Assembly: GCA_013178275.1 (NCBI GenBank)
Contig: JABLWZ010000007.1
Location: 1-64,000 of the forward strand
Length of the DNA: 64,000 bases
Direction of reading: 5' to 3'
DNA from: Bacillota bacterium
Lineage (GTDB): Bacteria; Bacillota; Ch66; Ch109
Shown here: positions 50,488 through 58,183 of the stretch, piece after piece
Layout of the letters: every line of letters starts with the position of its first letter
Numbering within the stretch: the first letter of the stretch is position 1
Notes under the pieces: model-generated
The model's input: only the letters and a program-made list of their open reading frames with translations
The model's database searches: none
What the model was told of the DNA's origin: nothing
Program-made: the position numbers and the translations under genes

Positions 50488-51063
50488 TTGGATCCTGTCA
50501 GGCAGTTGGTGGCGAGGTCGCAGCAGAACGACCTCCAGGCCTTTGAAGACTTGATAACACGATATCAGGACCGGGTGTTCACCCTGTGCCGCCAGCTCAC
50601 TGGCAACCACACCGACGCCCAGGACCTCTCCCAGGAGGTTTTTGTCAAGGCCTATTTCAACCTGGCGAGTTTCCGCTTCGAGGCGGACTTCGGCACCTGG
50701 CTCCACCGCATCGCGGTGAACCAGTGGCTGAACTTCAAGCGGAAGAAAGGGATCCTGGCGAGCGTTTCGCTGGATGAACCGATCCACACCGACCAGGGTG
50801 AGATGGCGCGGGAAGTGGCCTCCGACACCATGACCCCGGAGGAGGCTTACGAAAAAGAAGAAACCCGCCGCCTGGTCCATCAGGCGATGCAGAAGATATC
50901 GCCCGAGCATAGAATGGTACTGGTGCTGCGTGAGTTTAACGAAATGAGTTACGAGGACCTGGCCGCGGTCCTGGACTGCTCGCTGGGGACCGTGAAGTCC
51001 CGGCTCAACCGGGCCCGGCAGTCTCTAAAGGAAGAGATAGAAAAACTCAACCGGGTTAAGTAG
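50488..51063 (+). CDS. ECF-type RNA polymerase sigma factor
   Basis: This 191-residue sigma-70 family protein of the extracytoplasmic-function type has only regions 2 and 4. Region 2 covers about residues 20-90 (ITRYQDRVFTLCRQLTG, DAQDLSQEVFVKAYFNLASF, FGTWLHRIAVNQWLNFKRKK). Region 4 covers about 130-185 (ISPEHRMVLVLREFNEMSYE, DLAAVLDCSLGTVKSRLNRA). It directs RNA polymerase to promoters such as the two GGAAC sites flanking it. The start is taken as TTG at 50488 because AGGAG stands 8 nt upstream; a GTG three codons earlier overlaps that site. It is followed after 20 nt by its probable anti-sigma gene, the usual arrangement. Confidence 0.93.
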   Translation: MDPVRQLVARSQQNDLQAFEDLITRYQDRVFTLCRQLTGNHTDAQDLSQEVFVKAYFNLASFRFEADFGTWLHRIAVNQWLNFKRKKGILASVSLDEPIHTDQGEMAREVASDTMTPEEAYEKEETRRLVHQAMQKISPEHRMVLVLREFNEMSYEDLAAVLDCSLGTVKSRLNRARQSLKEEIEKLNRVK

Positions 51064-51083
51064 GTTCAAAGGTGGTGAAGCAG

Positions 51084-52085
51084 ATGAGATGCGAAAACGC
51101 GAGAGAAAGGTTCTCTCCCTGGCTGGACGGGGAGCTGGCTCCCATTGAGCTGGAAGCCATGAAAGAACACCTTGCCTCCTGCCCTAACTGCCGGGCCGAG
51201 ATCGACACCTGGCAGGCGATCTCCGCTTCATTAAAAGGAATGGCTCGGAGCTATACCGCTCCCGCCGGTTTCTCCGCCGCCGTGATAGGTCAGCTCCAGA
51301 CCCCCGACCGCCAGAAGTCCCGCGCCAACATCCGCCGGTGGGCCATCGGCGCCGCTGCCGCGGTCATCATGGTCAGCAGCTCCGCGGGCCTGGCTTACCA
51401 TTACCTGAATACCCCGGTTCCCCCGGCGATCAATCAGCCGGGGCCGTCAAGCGTGGCTGTCAACCCGGGGACCAGCCCGGCCGCCGACCCGATCCCGGCC
51501 CCACCGGCCGGCCAGGGGACAGAGAACCCGGTTCCTCCGTCCACCGGGACGGTCGTCGCCCCGACAGCTCCTACTACTCCGAACACCACCGAAGACCCGC
51601 CGGCCGCCCCAAGCGAGCCGGTAAAGATAGCGGACAACACCGTGCAGCCCAAGACCTTCCTCAGCACTGAAAAGGTGATCACCACCACCATGCTGAAGAT
51701 TAAAGCCCCGGACCCGGGAGCCGCGTTCGGCCTTACCGGCGCCCTGGGGCGGACATACTCGGCCAGTACCCAGGTCCTCGCCCAGCAGACCGACCAGAAA
51801 TACGTCGTCAAGTTCGTGGTCCCGATCGATCAGGAGGCGGGTTTGATGGCGGGTTTGAGCCGCCTGGGAACTACCCGCGACCAGACCACCGACCGGCAGG
51901 ATGTCACGGCGGTCTTCACCGAGACCCTCGAGACCTATCGGGAGACGGTTTCCGAGTTGAACCAGACGACCGACGAGAACCAGCGGAAGGAACTCGCCGA
52001 AAGGGTCAAGTACCTGGAGAACCTGCTCTCCACATGGGATAAGGAGTCCGGAAAACGGATAATCGTCCTCTGGATCGAAGCCTAG
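51084..52085 (+). CDS. Transmembrane anti-sigma factor with zinc-finger (zf-HC2) domain
   Basis: This protein of about 333 residues is encoded directly after the sigma gene. Residues 1-45 form the cytoplasmic anti-sigma zinc finger with C3, H29, C33 and C36 (EHLASCPNC). One membrane helix follows (WAIGAAAAVIMVSSSAGLAY, about 86-105). Then a Pro/Thr-rich linker (110-190) leads to an extracytoplasmic domain of about 140 residues with a coiled segment (QRKELAERVKYLENLLSTW). That domain resembles DUF4349-type sensors. It should hold the sigma factor inactive and release it on an envelope signal. The ATG at 51084 is preferred over an earlier GTG because AAAGGTGG lies just upstream. The signal is unknown. 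Confidence 0.87.
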   Translation: MRCENARERFSPWLDGELAPIELEAMKEHLASCPNCRAEIDTWQAISASLKGMARSYTAPAGFSAAVIGQLQTPDRQKSRANIRRWAIGAAAAVIMVSSSAGLAYHYLNTPVPPAINQPGPSSVAVNPGTSPAADPIPAPPAGQGTENPVPPSTGTVVAPTAPTTPNTTEDPPAAPSEPVKIADNTVQPKTFLSTEKVITTTMLKIKAPDPGAAFGLTGALGRTYSASTQVLAQQTDQKYVVKFVVPIDQEAGLMAGLSRLGTTRDQTTDRQDVTAVFTETLETYRETVSELNQTTDENQRKELAERVKYLENLLSTWDKESGKRIIVLWIEA

Positions 52086-52117
52086 CCTTATCCGCACCAA
52101 TTCGAAATTCGACGACC

Positions 52118-52143
52118 AACCCCGGGACAATAGCCCCGGGGTT
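52118..52143. terminator. Bidirectional terminator between the anti-sigma and protease genes
   Basis: AACCCCGGG (52118-52126) pairs with CCCGGGGTT (52135-52143) around an 8-base loop, between convergent genes. Confidence 0.8.
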
Positions 52144-52158
52144 TATCAATTGGGGGAC

Positions 52159-55100
52159 CTATTCCCCGGTCAACTTGAACAGCAGCACCGCCATCTCGGC
52201 CCTCGATGTGCTGCGGGAAGGGACGAACACGTTGCCGTCCTCGCCGTTCATCACCTTGCGCCAGTGGAGCCGGTCCACCGCCGCCAGCGCCCAACCCGGG
52301 ATCTGGCCCCGATCCTGGTAGCTCGCCGGGGGGACACGCTGGTCTTCAGCGGCGGTGGTATCCGTAAGCTTCAGGTAATTGTCCACCATCACCGCTACCT
52401 CGGCCCGGTTCACCGGCGCGTCGGGATGGAACGAACCGTCGGCATACCCCTTGACCAACCCGTGCTTTTGCGCTGTCGCTATGGATGCCGCTGCCCAGGC
52501 CGGGAAGGTACTCGCGTCACTGAACTCCGGCCGGTCGTTGTCATCTACCTCCCAGCCCGACAGCCTCACCAGCAGCGATACGGCCTCCGCCCGGGTCACC
52601 ATGCGCTGAGGATTGAACCGCCCATCCGGGTAGCCGCTAACCAGTCCCCTGCTGGCTGTCGCCGCGATCTGCCGTTTTGCCCAGTGGTTGTCGGTATCGC
52701 TGAATCCGAACCCGTCAACCTGGTAGAGGTTTACCCTTCGGCTGGTCACGGCCAGGTCATCGCTTAAATAGGCCACCACCTGGACCGAGTCCTCCTTGGG
52801 GCTGTCCAGTTTGATGGAAAACCCTCCATCCGGACCCACCGGCGCCGGTAGTCGTGACCCGTCCGGCAGGTATACAAAAACCTTTTCCCCTGAGGTCGTC
52901 CCCCCCAGGACATAGCCTTCCGCCTGCTTCCAGGCCGTTACCTTGAGGTTCGGTCCCGCTACCCCGGCGGCATGATCCACGGTAATCGCCGCCGTTACCC
53001 CATTCGAGGAGCGGGGCACCTTTAAGGCGGTGATCGTCAGCCGATCCCCCGGCATCAGCTCCCCCGGCCCGATTTTATAGCCCCCCCGGGTTATCAGGGT
53101 CTGGCTGTTGGTGGTATAGACCGTTCCGTCGGTCATGAAAAGGTATCCGAGCTCGTCCCCAAAGGCCAGGGTTTTGGTCACCTGCTCGCTGACCTCGGCC
53201 ATCACCAGCCGCCTTATCTCTTCCTTGGAATCCAGGGTGACCCTTACCATGCTGCCCGGGGTCAGCGACCCTGAGCTTACCGGGAGCCCCCAGCGGTAAA
53301 ACTCGGTTTTATCGTTAAAGCGGCAGACACTGAAACGGTTCATATAGTCCAGCAGCTGCAGGCTTTTTTCCCTCTCGCTCACGAACAGCACCCGGCCGAA
53401 GGTGACCTTGCTGAAAGCGGTCAGGCTGACCACCGTGTCGGTCTGGGGAAGCAGCACGGCCTCGATGTAATCACCCGCGGACAGCTGGGAGAGAGAGGCC
53501 TCCTGCCCGTCACGGGTAACCGGGGCCCCGGGAAACAGCTTGTATGAATTATTGTCCTTTCCATCCAGGGTAAAACGATTCTGGCCCGGTTCAGCCGCTT
53601 TGACCCAACCGATGATGAGGTTCCGCCTCACCGCGATATACTGAACCTCACCCGAGCTCGGCGTTACAATCATGCTGACCGACATTCCCGGCATGAGCTG
53701 GTCCAGGCTGGCCGCCTCTCCCTTACCGAAGGGAGCGTTGGCCGGGTCCACCTCCACCAGGGAATCCACAAAGGCAACCACCGCCTGGGGGTTGACCTGG
53801 AAGGTCTTATCCCCCTCCATCAGCACCAGCTTGTGGTTTTTCGGGTCAACCTGCTTCAGCACTCCGGAACTGTTGGTATAAGTACCCTGCAGCTTCCATA
53901 GGGTCTGGGTCCTTGGGTTGACAAAGGCCCTGACCTCCAACCCCGGGCTCAGCTGACTGTTCTCGATCGGTCTCCCGTTTACCCACAGTGGGCTGTTCGC
54001 CCCCGGGGCAAGCCGGTATCCCCCTTCCCGGGCCTGGGGGTTCATCTCCATCAGCAGTGAGCCGCCAGGCATCTTCAATTCCTGCACCCCGCCGGCTCGC
54101 CAGGTCTGCACCGAGGCGTAGACCTTCTGCTGGCCTATATAGACCTCGCTGCCGGCCGGCAGCTGTGTGAACCCGACTGTTGAAAGTACCCCGTCGGTAT
54201 CCAGAATAACCGTTCTCGAAGCCGGCTTGACGGTCGAGCCATTTTCCAGTTCCAGTCCCTGGTCGGACACCCGTTTCAGGGTCCCTGAGACCAGGGGTTG
54301 TCCGTAGACCAGGGCGAAATCCTGGCTGGCGGCAGGGCTCCCCCAGACCGTGTTGCGGTTGACCGCCGTGCCCTTCACCGTGATCGTGTACGTACCTGGT
54401 GTCGGACGGGCCAGATAAACCTGTTCCGTGTTGTTCACCTGGTCTGCTGCAGACTGGTTCGGGTTCAAGAACCGATTGCCCAGCAGCTTCTCTCCATCCG
54501 GGGTCTCCACGATCAGGTCCAGATCGTTGACCAGGGTCCGGCTGCTGCCCGCCGCTGCAGCAGGATCGACCCAGGTCAGGGTGGCCTTCAAAGGGGAGTC
54601 CGGGCTGGTGACAACCAGTTTATAACTTAACTCGGCCCCATTGGCCACCCCTTCTTTGCTGTCCACCAGGTTGAACGACCTCTCTTCCAGGGCCAGCACC
54701 GTGGCTTCCAGATCCAGCACCCCAAAACTCCCCTGGTCGCTGCTGGTCCTGGCTCCGTTGATCAGCGCCGCTTTGATCAGCGCCGAGGAAGGAGTGGTTA
54801 CTTTTAATTCTTCTTTCAGGTACTCCCGCAGCAGGGCGGTAGACCCACCCGCCACCGCGGCGCTCATGCTGGTTCCTCCCAGGCGGGTGTACTGAGTATT
54901 GGGGGGGAAATTGCTCTCCACCTCCCGCGAGCAGGCGGAGACCACCGCCGAACCGGGGACCAGGAGTTCCGGCTTTATCCTGCCGTCCCCGGTCGGGCCG
55001 CGGCTGGAATAAGCCGCGGTCTCGTCCGCGTCCTGTGAATCGCCGCTCAGGGCCGGGCGGGGCAGCTGGCTGGACCCCACCACCAGCGCGTTTTTGCTGT

Positions 55101-55857
55101 TGGCCTGTTCGGTCAGGGTCCCAGCGGCCGGGCCGCTGTTGCCCGCGCCAAAGATGGGTAAGAATTCAGGAGCGCGGCGCACGAAGGTATCGATCTGGGC
55201 CGCCTCGCCGCCGTAGGCGTTGCTGCCTCCGCCCCAGCCGTTCACGTGTATCCTGACCCCCGCCAGATAAGCGGGTTCGTACAGGTCCCGCAGATCGCTG
55301 GGCGGGCTCAGTCTTTCCTGCTTATCGAGCAGCGCCTGGAAATAAAGGCTGGACTCGGGAGCGATCCCCTTAAACCTGCCGCCTGACCCCGCTCCGGTGC
55401 CGGAGATGGTCGCCGCCATATGAGTCCCGTGCCCGATCGGGTCGTCGGGCGTCTCCCGGCCGGCCCAGGAGCGCAGAAAAGCCACCTTGGGCATCTGTCC
55501 CGGCGCACTCCGCAGGTCCGGGTGGATGTCGTCGGTACTGCCGGCATCCAGGCCGCTGTCCGCGATCCCCACGATCTGGCCCCGGCCCGTCAGTCCTTTG
55601 ACGCTGGCAAAGTCCTTCCCCCCGAGCGGCAGGGAACCTATCATACCCGCCGCCCGGTCGTTCAGGAACCCATAAGTCGGGACAGTCGCCGTTTTATCGT
55701 TTAAAGGAATTGAAACGCTCGGAAAAACCAGGCTGGTCAGCAGCAGCACCGAAATAAGGAAGGCGAAAAACCCCCGGCGAATAGGACCGGGTTGGGGGCC
55801 GGTTGTATAAAACAAAAAAGATCGTGGGTAACAGCGTATACTTCTAAAGCCGCGCAT
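52159..55857 (-). CDS. S8 subtilisin-like serine protease with three C-terminal SLH domains
   Basis: This 1232-residue exported protein has a signal or anchor helix (FFAFLISVLLLTSLVFPSVS) and a subtilase domain (about 85-390). The catalytic residues are D100 (GIADSGLDAG), H143 (GHGTHMAAT) and S330 (GGTSMSAAVAGG), with N240 (GAGNSG) as the oxyanion residue. A long beta-rich region follows (about 400-1030), and then three SLH repeats (DNHWAKRQIAATASRGLVSG; FPAWAAASIATAQKHGLVKG; IPGWALAAVDRLHWRKVMNG). The SLH repeats should bind the pyruvylated wall polymer made with the neighbouring CsaB. It probably processes surface or secreted proteins; the substrate is unknown. The ATG is preceded by GAGG. 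The 203-bp gap upstream holds only a weak hairpin. Confidence 0.92.
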   Translation of the reverse strand: MRGFRSIRCYPRSFLFYTTGPQPGPIRRGFFAFLISVLLLTSLVFPSVSIPLNDKTATVPTYGFLNDRAAGMIGSLPLGGKDFASVKGLTGRGQIVGIADSGLDAGSTDDIHPDLRSAPGQMPKVAFLRSWAGRETPDDPIGHGTHMAATISGTGAGSGGRFKGIAPESSLYFQALLDKQERLSPPSDLRDLYEPAYLAGVRIHVNGWGGGSNAYGGEAAQIDTFVRRAPEFLPIFGAGNSGPAAGTLTEQANSKNALVVGSSQLPRPALSGDSQDADETAAYSSRGPTGDGRIKPELLVPGSAVVSACSREVESNFPPNTQYTRLGGTSMSAAVAGGSTALLREYLKEELKVTTPSSALIKAALINGARTSSDQGSFGVLDLEATVLALEERSFNLVDSKEGVANGAELSYKLVVTSPDSPLKATLTWVDPAAAAGSSRTLVNDLDLIVETPDGEKLLGNRFLNPNQSAADQVNNTEQVYLARPTPGTYTITVKGTAVNRNTVWGSPAASQDFALVYGQPLVSGTLKRVSDQGLELENGSTVKPASRTVILDTDGVLSTVGFTQLPAGSEVYIGQQKVYASVQTWRAGGVQELKMPGGSLLMEMNPQAREGGYRLAPGANSPLWVNGRPIENSQLSPGLEVRAFVNPRTQTLWKLQGTYTNSSGVLKQVDPKNHKLVLMEGDKTFQVNPQAVVAFVDSLVEVDPANAPFGKGEAASLDQLMPGMSVSMIVTPSSGEVQYIAVRRNLIIGWVKAAEPGQNRFTLDGKDNNSYKLFPGAPVTRDGQEASLSQLSAGDYIEAVLLPQTDTVVSLTAFSKVTFGRVLFVSEREKSLQLLDYMNRFSVCRFNDKTEFYRWGLPVSSGSLTPGSMVRVTLDSKEEIRRLVMAEVSEQVTKTLAFGDELGYLFMTDGTVYTTNSQTLITRGGYKIGPGELMPGDRLTITALKVPRSSNGVTAAITVDHAAGVAGPNLKVTAWKQAEGYVLGGTTSGEKVFVYLPDGSRLPAPVGPDGGFSIKLDSPKEDSVQVVAYLSDDLAVTSRRVNLYQVDGFGFSDTDNHWAKRQIAATASRGLVSGYPDGRFNPQRMVTRAEAVSLLVRLSGWEVDDNDRPEFSDASTFPAWAAASIATAQKHGLVKGYADGSFHPDAPVNRAEVAVMVDNYLKLTDTTAAEDQRVPPASYQDRGQIPGWALAAVDRLHWRKVMNGEDGNVFVPSRSTSRAEMAVLLFKLTGE

Positions 55858-56060
55858 CTCTTCGCCTCGCTTAAGGTTGACCGGCTTTCATCAGTCCGTT
55901 GGGACTGGCGGGAGCCTGGCCATACTTGCTGTGTATCGGAACATTCACTCTCCATCCGATACCGATAACCAAACACCATTAGGATTAACGGGGCATACTG
56001 AGTGCCGGGTACGACAAAAAAGCAAAAGTTCTATATCTGACAACGTAAGCTACAACGTGT

Positions 56061-56834
56061 CTATTTTAACATTTTACCCTTTGATTTTTCCTGCTTTCTT
56101 TTAATACGTATGACGAGAAGAACAAATAGGGGTAATACCGACATCCGCTTGTAGCGCCATGGCTCCTGAATCAGCCGCCAGATCCATTCCATTCCGGTCT
56201 TGCTCATCCATCGGGGCGCGCGTTTTACCTTGCCCGACAGCACGTCCAGGCTTCCTCCTATCCCCATGGACACCGGCACCCGCAGTCTGCCCCCGACGAG
56301 ATGATCTCGAATCCAGTAGTCCTGGCGGGGAGCGCCCAGCGCCACCAGCAGCAGGTCCGGCGACTTCTCCTCGATCATTTTCAGCAGCTCTTCCTCTTCG
56401 GGACCCGGCTTAAAATAGCCGTGATGGCAGCCCACTATATTGATCCCGGGAGCCAGGCGGGACAGTCTTTCCGCCGCCGCCTCAGCCGTCCCCGGCGCGC
56501 TTCCCAGCAGAAAAAGCCGCCACCCCTTTTCCGCCGCGGTCGGGGCCATTATCTGTATCATATCAATCCCGGAAACCTTCTCCGACACCGGAGTCCCCAA
56601 CGTTCTGGCTGCCCATACCACCCCGATCCCATCGGCGGTTACCAGGTCCGCCTGGTTGATCAGGTCCAGCAGTTCCCGCTCACGCTGGGCTCGATAGAGC
56701 AGTTCCGCATTCACGGTAATCACCTGGCGGGGCCGCCCTTCAGAGATATACCCGCCTATCCGGGTGATCACCTCATCCATCCACAGAACGTCCACCCTGG
56801 CCCCCAGTACCTTCACCCACGTCCTGGCTTCCAC
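56061..56834 (-). CDS. tagA: WecG/TagA/CpsF family N-acetylmannosaminyl transferase
   Basis: This 257-residue glycosyltransferase of family GT26 adds ManNAc to undecaprenyl-diphospho-GlcNAc, giving the linkage disaccharide of teichoic acids and of SLH-binding secondary wall polymers. Motifs include VLGARVDVLWMDEVITRIGG, QVITVNAELLYRAQ, LVTADGIGVVWAARTLG, LFLLGSAPGTAEAAAERL and LVALGAPRQDYWIRDH. The GTG start at 56834 is chosen because GGGAG is 8 nt upstream and it gives a 4-nt gap after csaB; the frame remains open further upstream inside csaB. The TagO and WecB products of this window would supply its acceptor and donor. It acts at the inner membrane face. Confidence 0.92.
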   Translation of the reverse strand: MEARTWVKVLGARVDVLWMDEVITRIGGYISEGRPRQVITVNAELLYRAQRERELLDLINQADLVTADGIGVVWAARTLGTPVSEKVSGIDMIQIMAPTAAEKGWRLFLLGSAPGTAEAAAERLSRLAPGINIVGCHHGYFKPGPEEEELLKMIEEKSPDLLLVALGAPRQDYWIRDHLVGGRLRVPVSMGIGGSLDVLSGKVKRAPRWMSKTGMEWIWRLIQEPWRYKRMSVLPLFVLLVIRIKRKQEKSKGKMLK

Positions 56835-56838
56835 AGAG

Positions 56839-57981
56839 TCATCTCCCGCTGTATCTGGTCTTAACCGCCTGGCAGTCATCAACCAGATCGAGTTTCGGAT
56901 TATCGAGCAGTTTCAGGGCCAGCCGGGCGGTTTGATTGGCCCTTTCCCTCAGGGCCTCAGCCTGGCTTAAAACATAATCCCTTTCCTGGTCCAGTCTTCC
57001 AAGCATCTGTTCCAGTCGGGAAAACATATCCCTCATCAGCAGGTCGTTCACCGAGCCGACCGGTGCCCGGCCGATTCCCGCCAGAAAAGAATCGACCTTG
57101 GGGTCATAGGAGATGCCCAGCATCGGCACCCCGTTCACCGCCGCGAAGATCAGCGAGTGCAGCCTCATCCCGATCAAAAGGCTCAGACCCCCCACCTGCT
57201 CCAGGAGCGCCGAAGCAGTAAACCTCTCCTCCATCACCCGCGATCCCCGCTTCATCATGGCGGCCACCTCCAGCGAGGCCTGTACATCGTCGGGATGATG
57301 AAAAGGAAGGAACACTACCTCCCATCCCCTCCCGGACAGGAAATCGGCCGCCTCCGCCACCACCCGCTTGTAACCGTCCTGCCTCCCCCACTGGCGGAGG
57401 GAAATACCCACTACCGGCAGCCGGGCCGCATCCTCATTCACCCGGCTCCGCCCCCCCACCGGCGTCGGCTCTAGGCCGAGCACCGGGTCGGCGGTCACGA
57501 TCATCGGCGGACGTTTTACCCCCAGCCCCTCCAGTTCCTGCAGAGACCCCCGGTCACGCAGGGTGATAAGGCTTGCCCGGTCGGAGATGACCCTGGTCAG
57601 CCAGCGGGTCCACCTCCGGTTGATCGGGCCCACCCCCTGGGCGTAGTACATCACCGGGGTGCCCAGCAGGCGTGCCAGAGCGATCACCCCCAGGTAGTAG
57701 ACGATGCTGCGCCAACTGGTGACATCCTGCAGCAGGCTGCCCCCGCCGCTGATCAGCAGGTCGGCGCGGGCCAGGCACTTCAGCAGCACCGGCAGGTTGG
57801 CGCGTGGAACCGCCTCCACCCCGTACAGCTCCCCGGTTCGGGAAGGATTGGCCGACAAAACAATAACCCGTATGCCGGGTCTAAGTTCTCGGAGTTTGCT
57901 GGTGATCGACCACAGCAGGGCTTCGTCGCCAGCGTTGTCGAAACCGTAGTAGCCGGAAAGCACTACCGTCTGCAAGGGCAT
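56839..57981 (-). CDS. csaB: Polysaccharide pyruvyl transferase CsaB
   Basis: This enzyme of about 380 residues adds pyruvyl ketals from phosphoenolpyruvate to ManNAc of the secondary wall polymer, which SLH domains then bind. The family start VVLSGYYGFDNAGDEALLWS is diagnostic. Later elements are LISGGGSLLQDVTSWRSIVY, VMYYAQGVGPINRRWTRWLT and LLIGMRLHSLIFAAVNGVP. The ATG at 57981 places this motif at the N-terminus, although its AAGGAG site is very close; a start 19 codons upstream cannot be excluded. It is coupled to tagA. Two SLH proteins are encoded on either side, exactly the partners expected. Confidence 0.94.
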   Translation of the reverse strand: MPLQTVVLSGYYGFDNAGDEALLWSITSKLRELRPGIRVIVLSANPSRTGELYGVEAVPRANLPVLLKCLARADLLISGGGSLLQDVTSWRSIVYYLGVIALARLLGTPVMYYAQGVGPINRRWTRWLTRVISDRASLITLRDRGSLQELEGLGVKRPPMIVTADPVLGLEPTPVGGRSRVNEDAARLPVVGISLRQWGRQDGYKRVVAEAADFLSGRGWEVVFLPFHHPDDVQASLEVAAMMKRGSRVMEERFTASALLEQVGGLSLLIGMRLHSLIFAAVNGVPMLGISYDPKVDSFLAGIGRAPVGSVNDLLMRDMFSRLEQMLGRLDQERDYVLSQAEALRERANQTARLALKLLDNPKLDLVDDCQAVKTRYSGR

Positions 57982-58141
57982 TCTCCTTAATCCAATTATG
58001 CTTGCCAGTATTCTAACCCAGTCCAGAAAATTCGTCAAACCCAGTCAGTACCCAGGCCAAACCCTGACCCCGGTTAACGGCTCAAAGACTGGATGCAGCC
58101 ACATAATAACGCATCCATATCTTCCCGGGCAAGAAAGCCAA

Positions 58142-58164
58142 AAGCCGGGAACCGGCCCCGGCTT
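58142..58164 (-). terminator. Intrinsic terminator of the acidic SLH protein gene
   Basis: AAGCCGGG (58142-58149) pairs with CCCGGCTT (58157-58164). The minus strand continues TTGGCTTTCTT, 20 nt after the stop. It separates this gene from csaB. Confidence 0.8.
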
Positions 58165-58183
58165 CAAAAAATCAGGTTCTCGA

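Noticed and set aside
55935..55962. Terminator downstream of tagA
   Set aside because: TATCGG/CCGATA has a 16-base loop and no T run; too weak to call.
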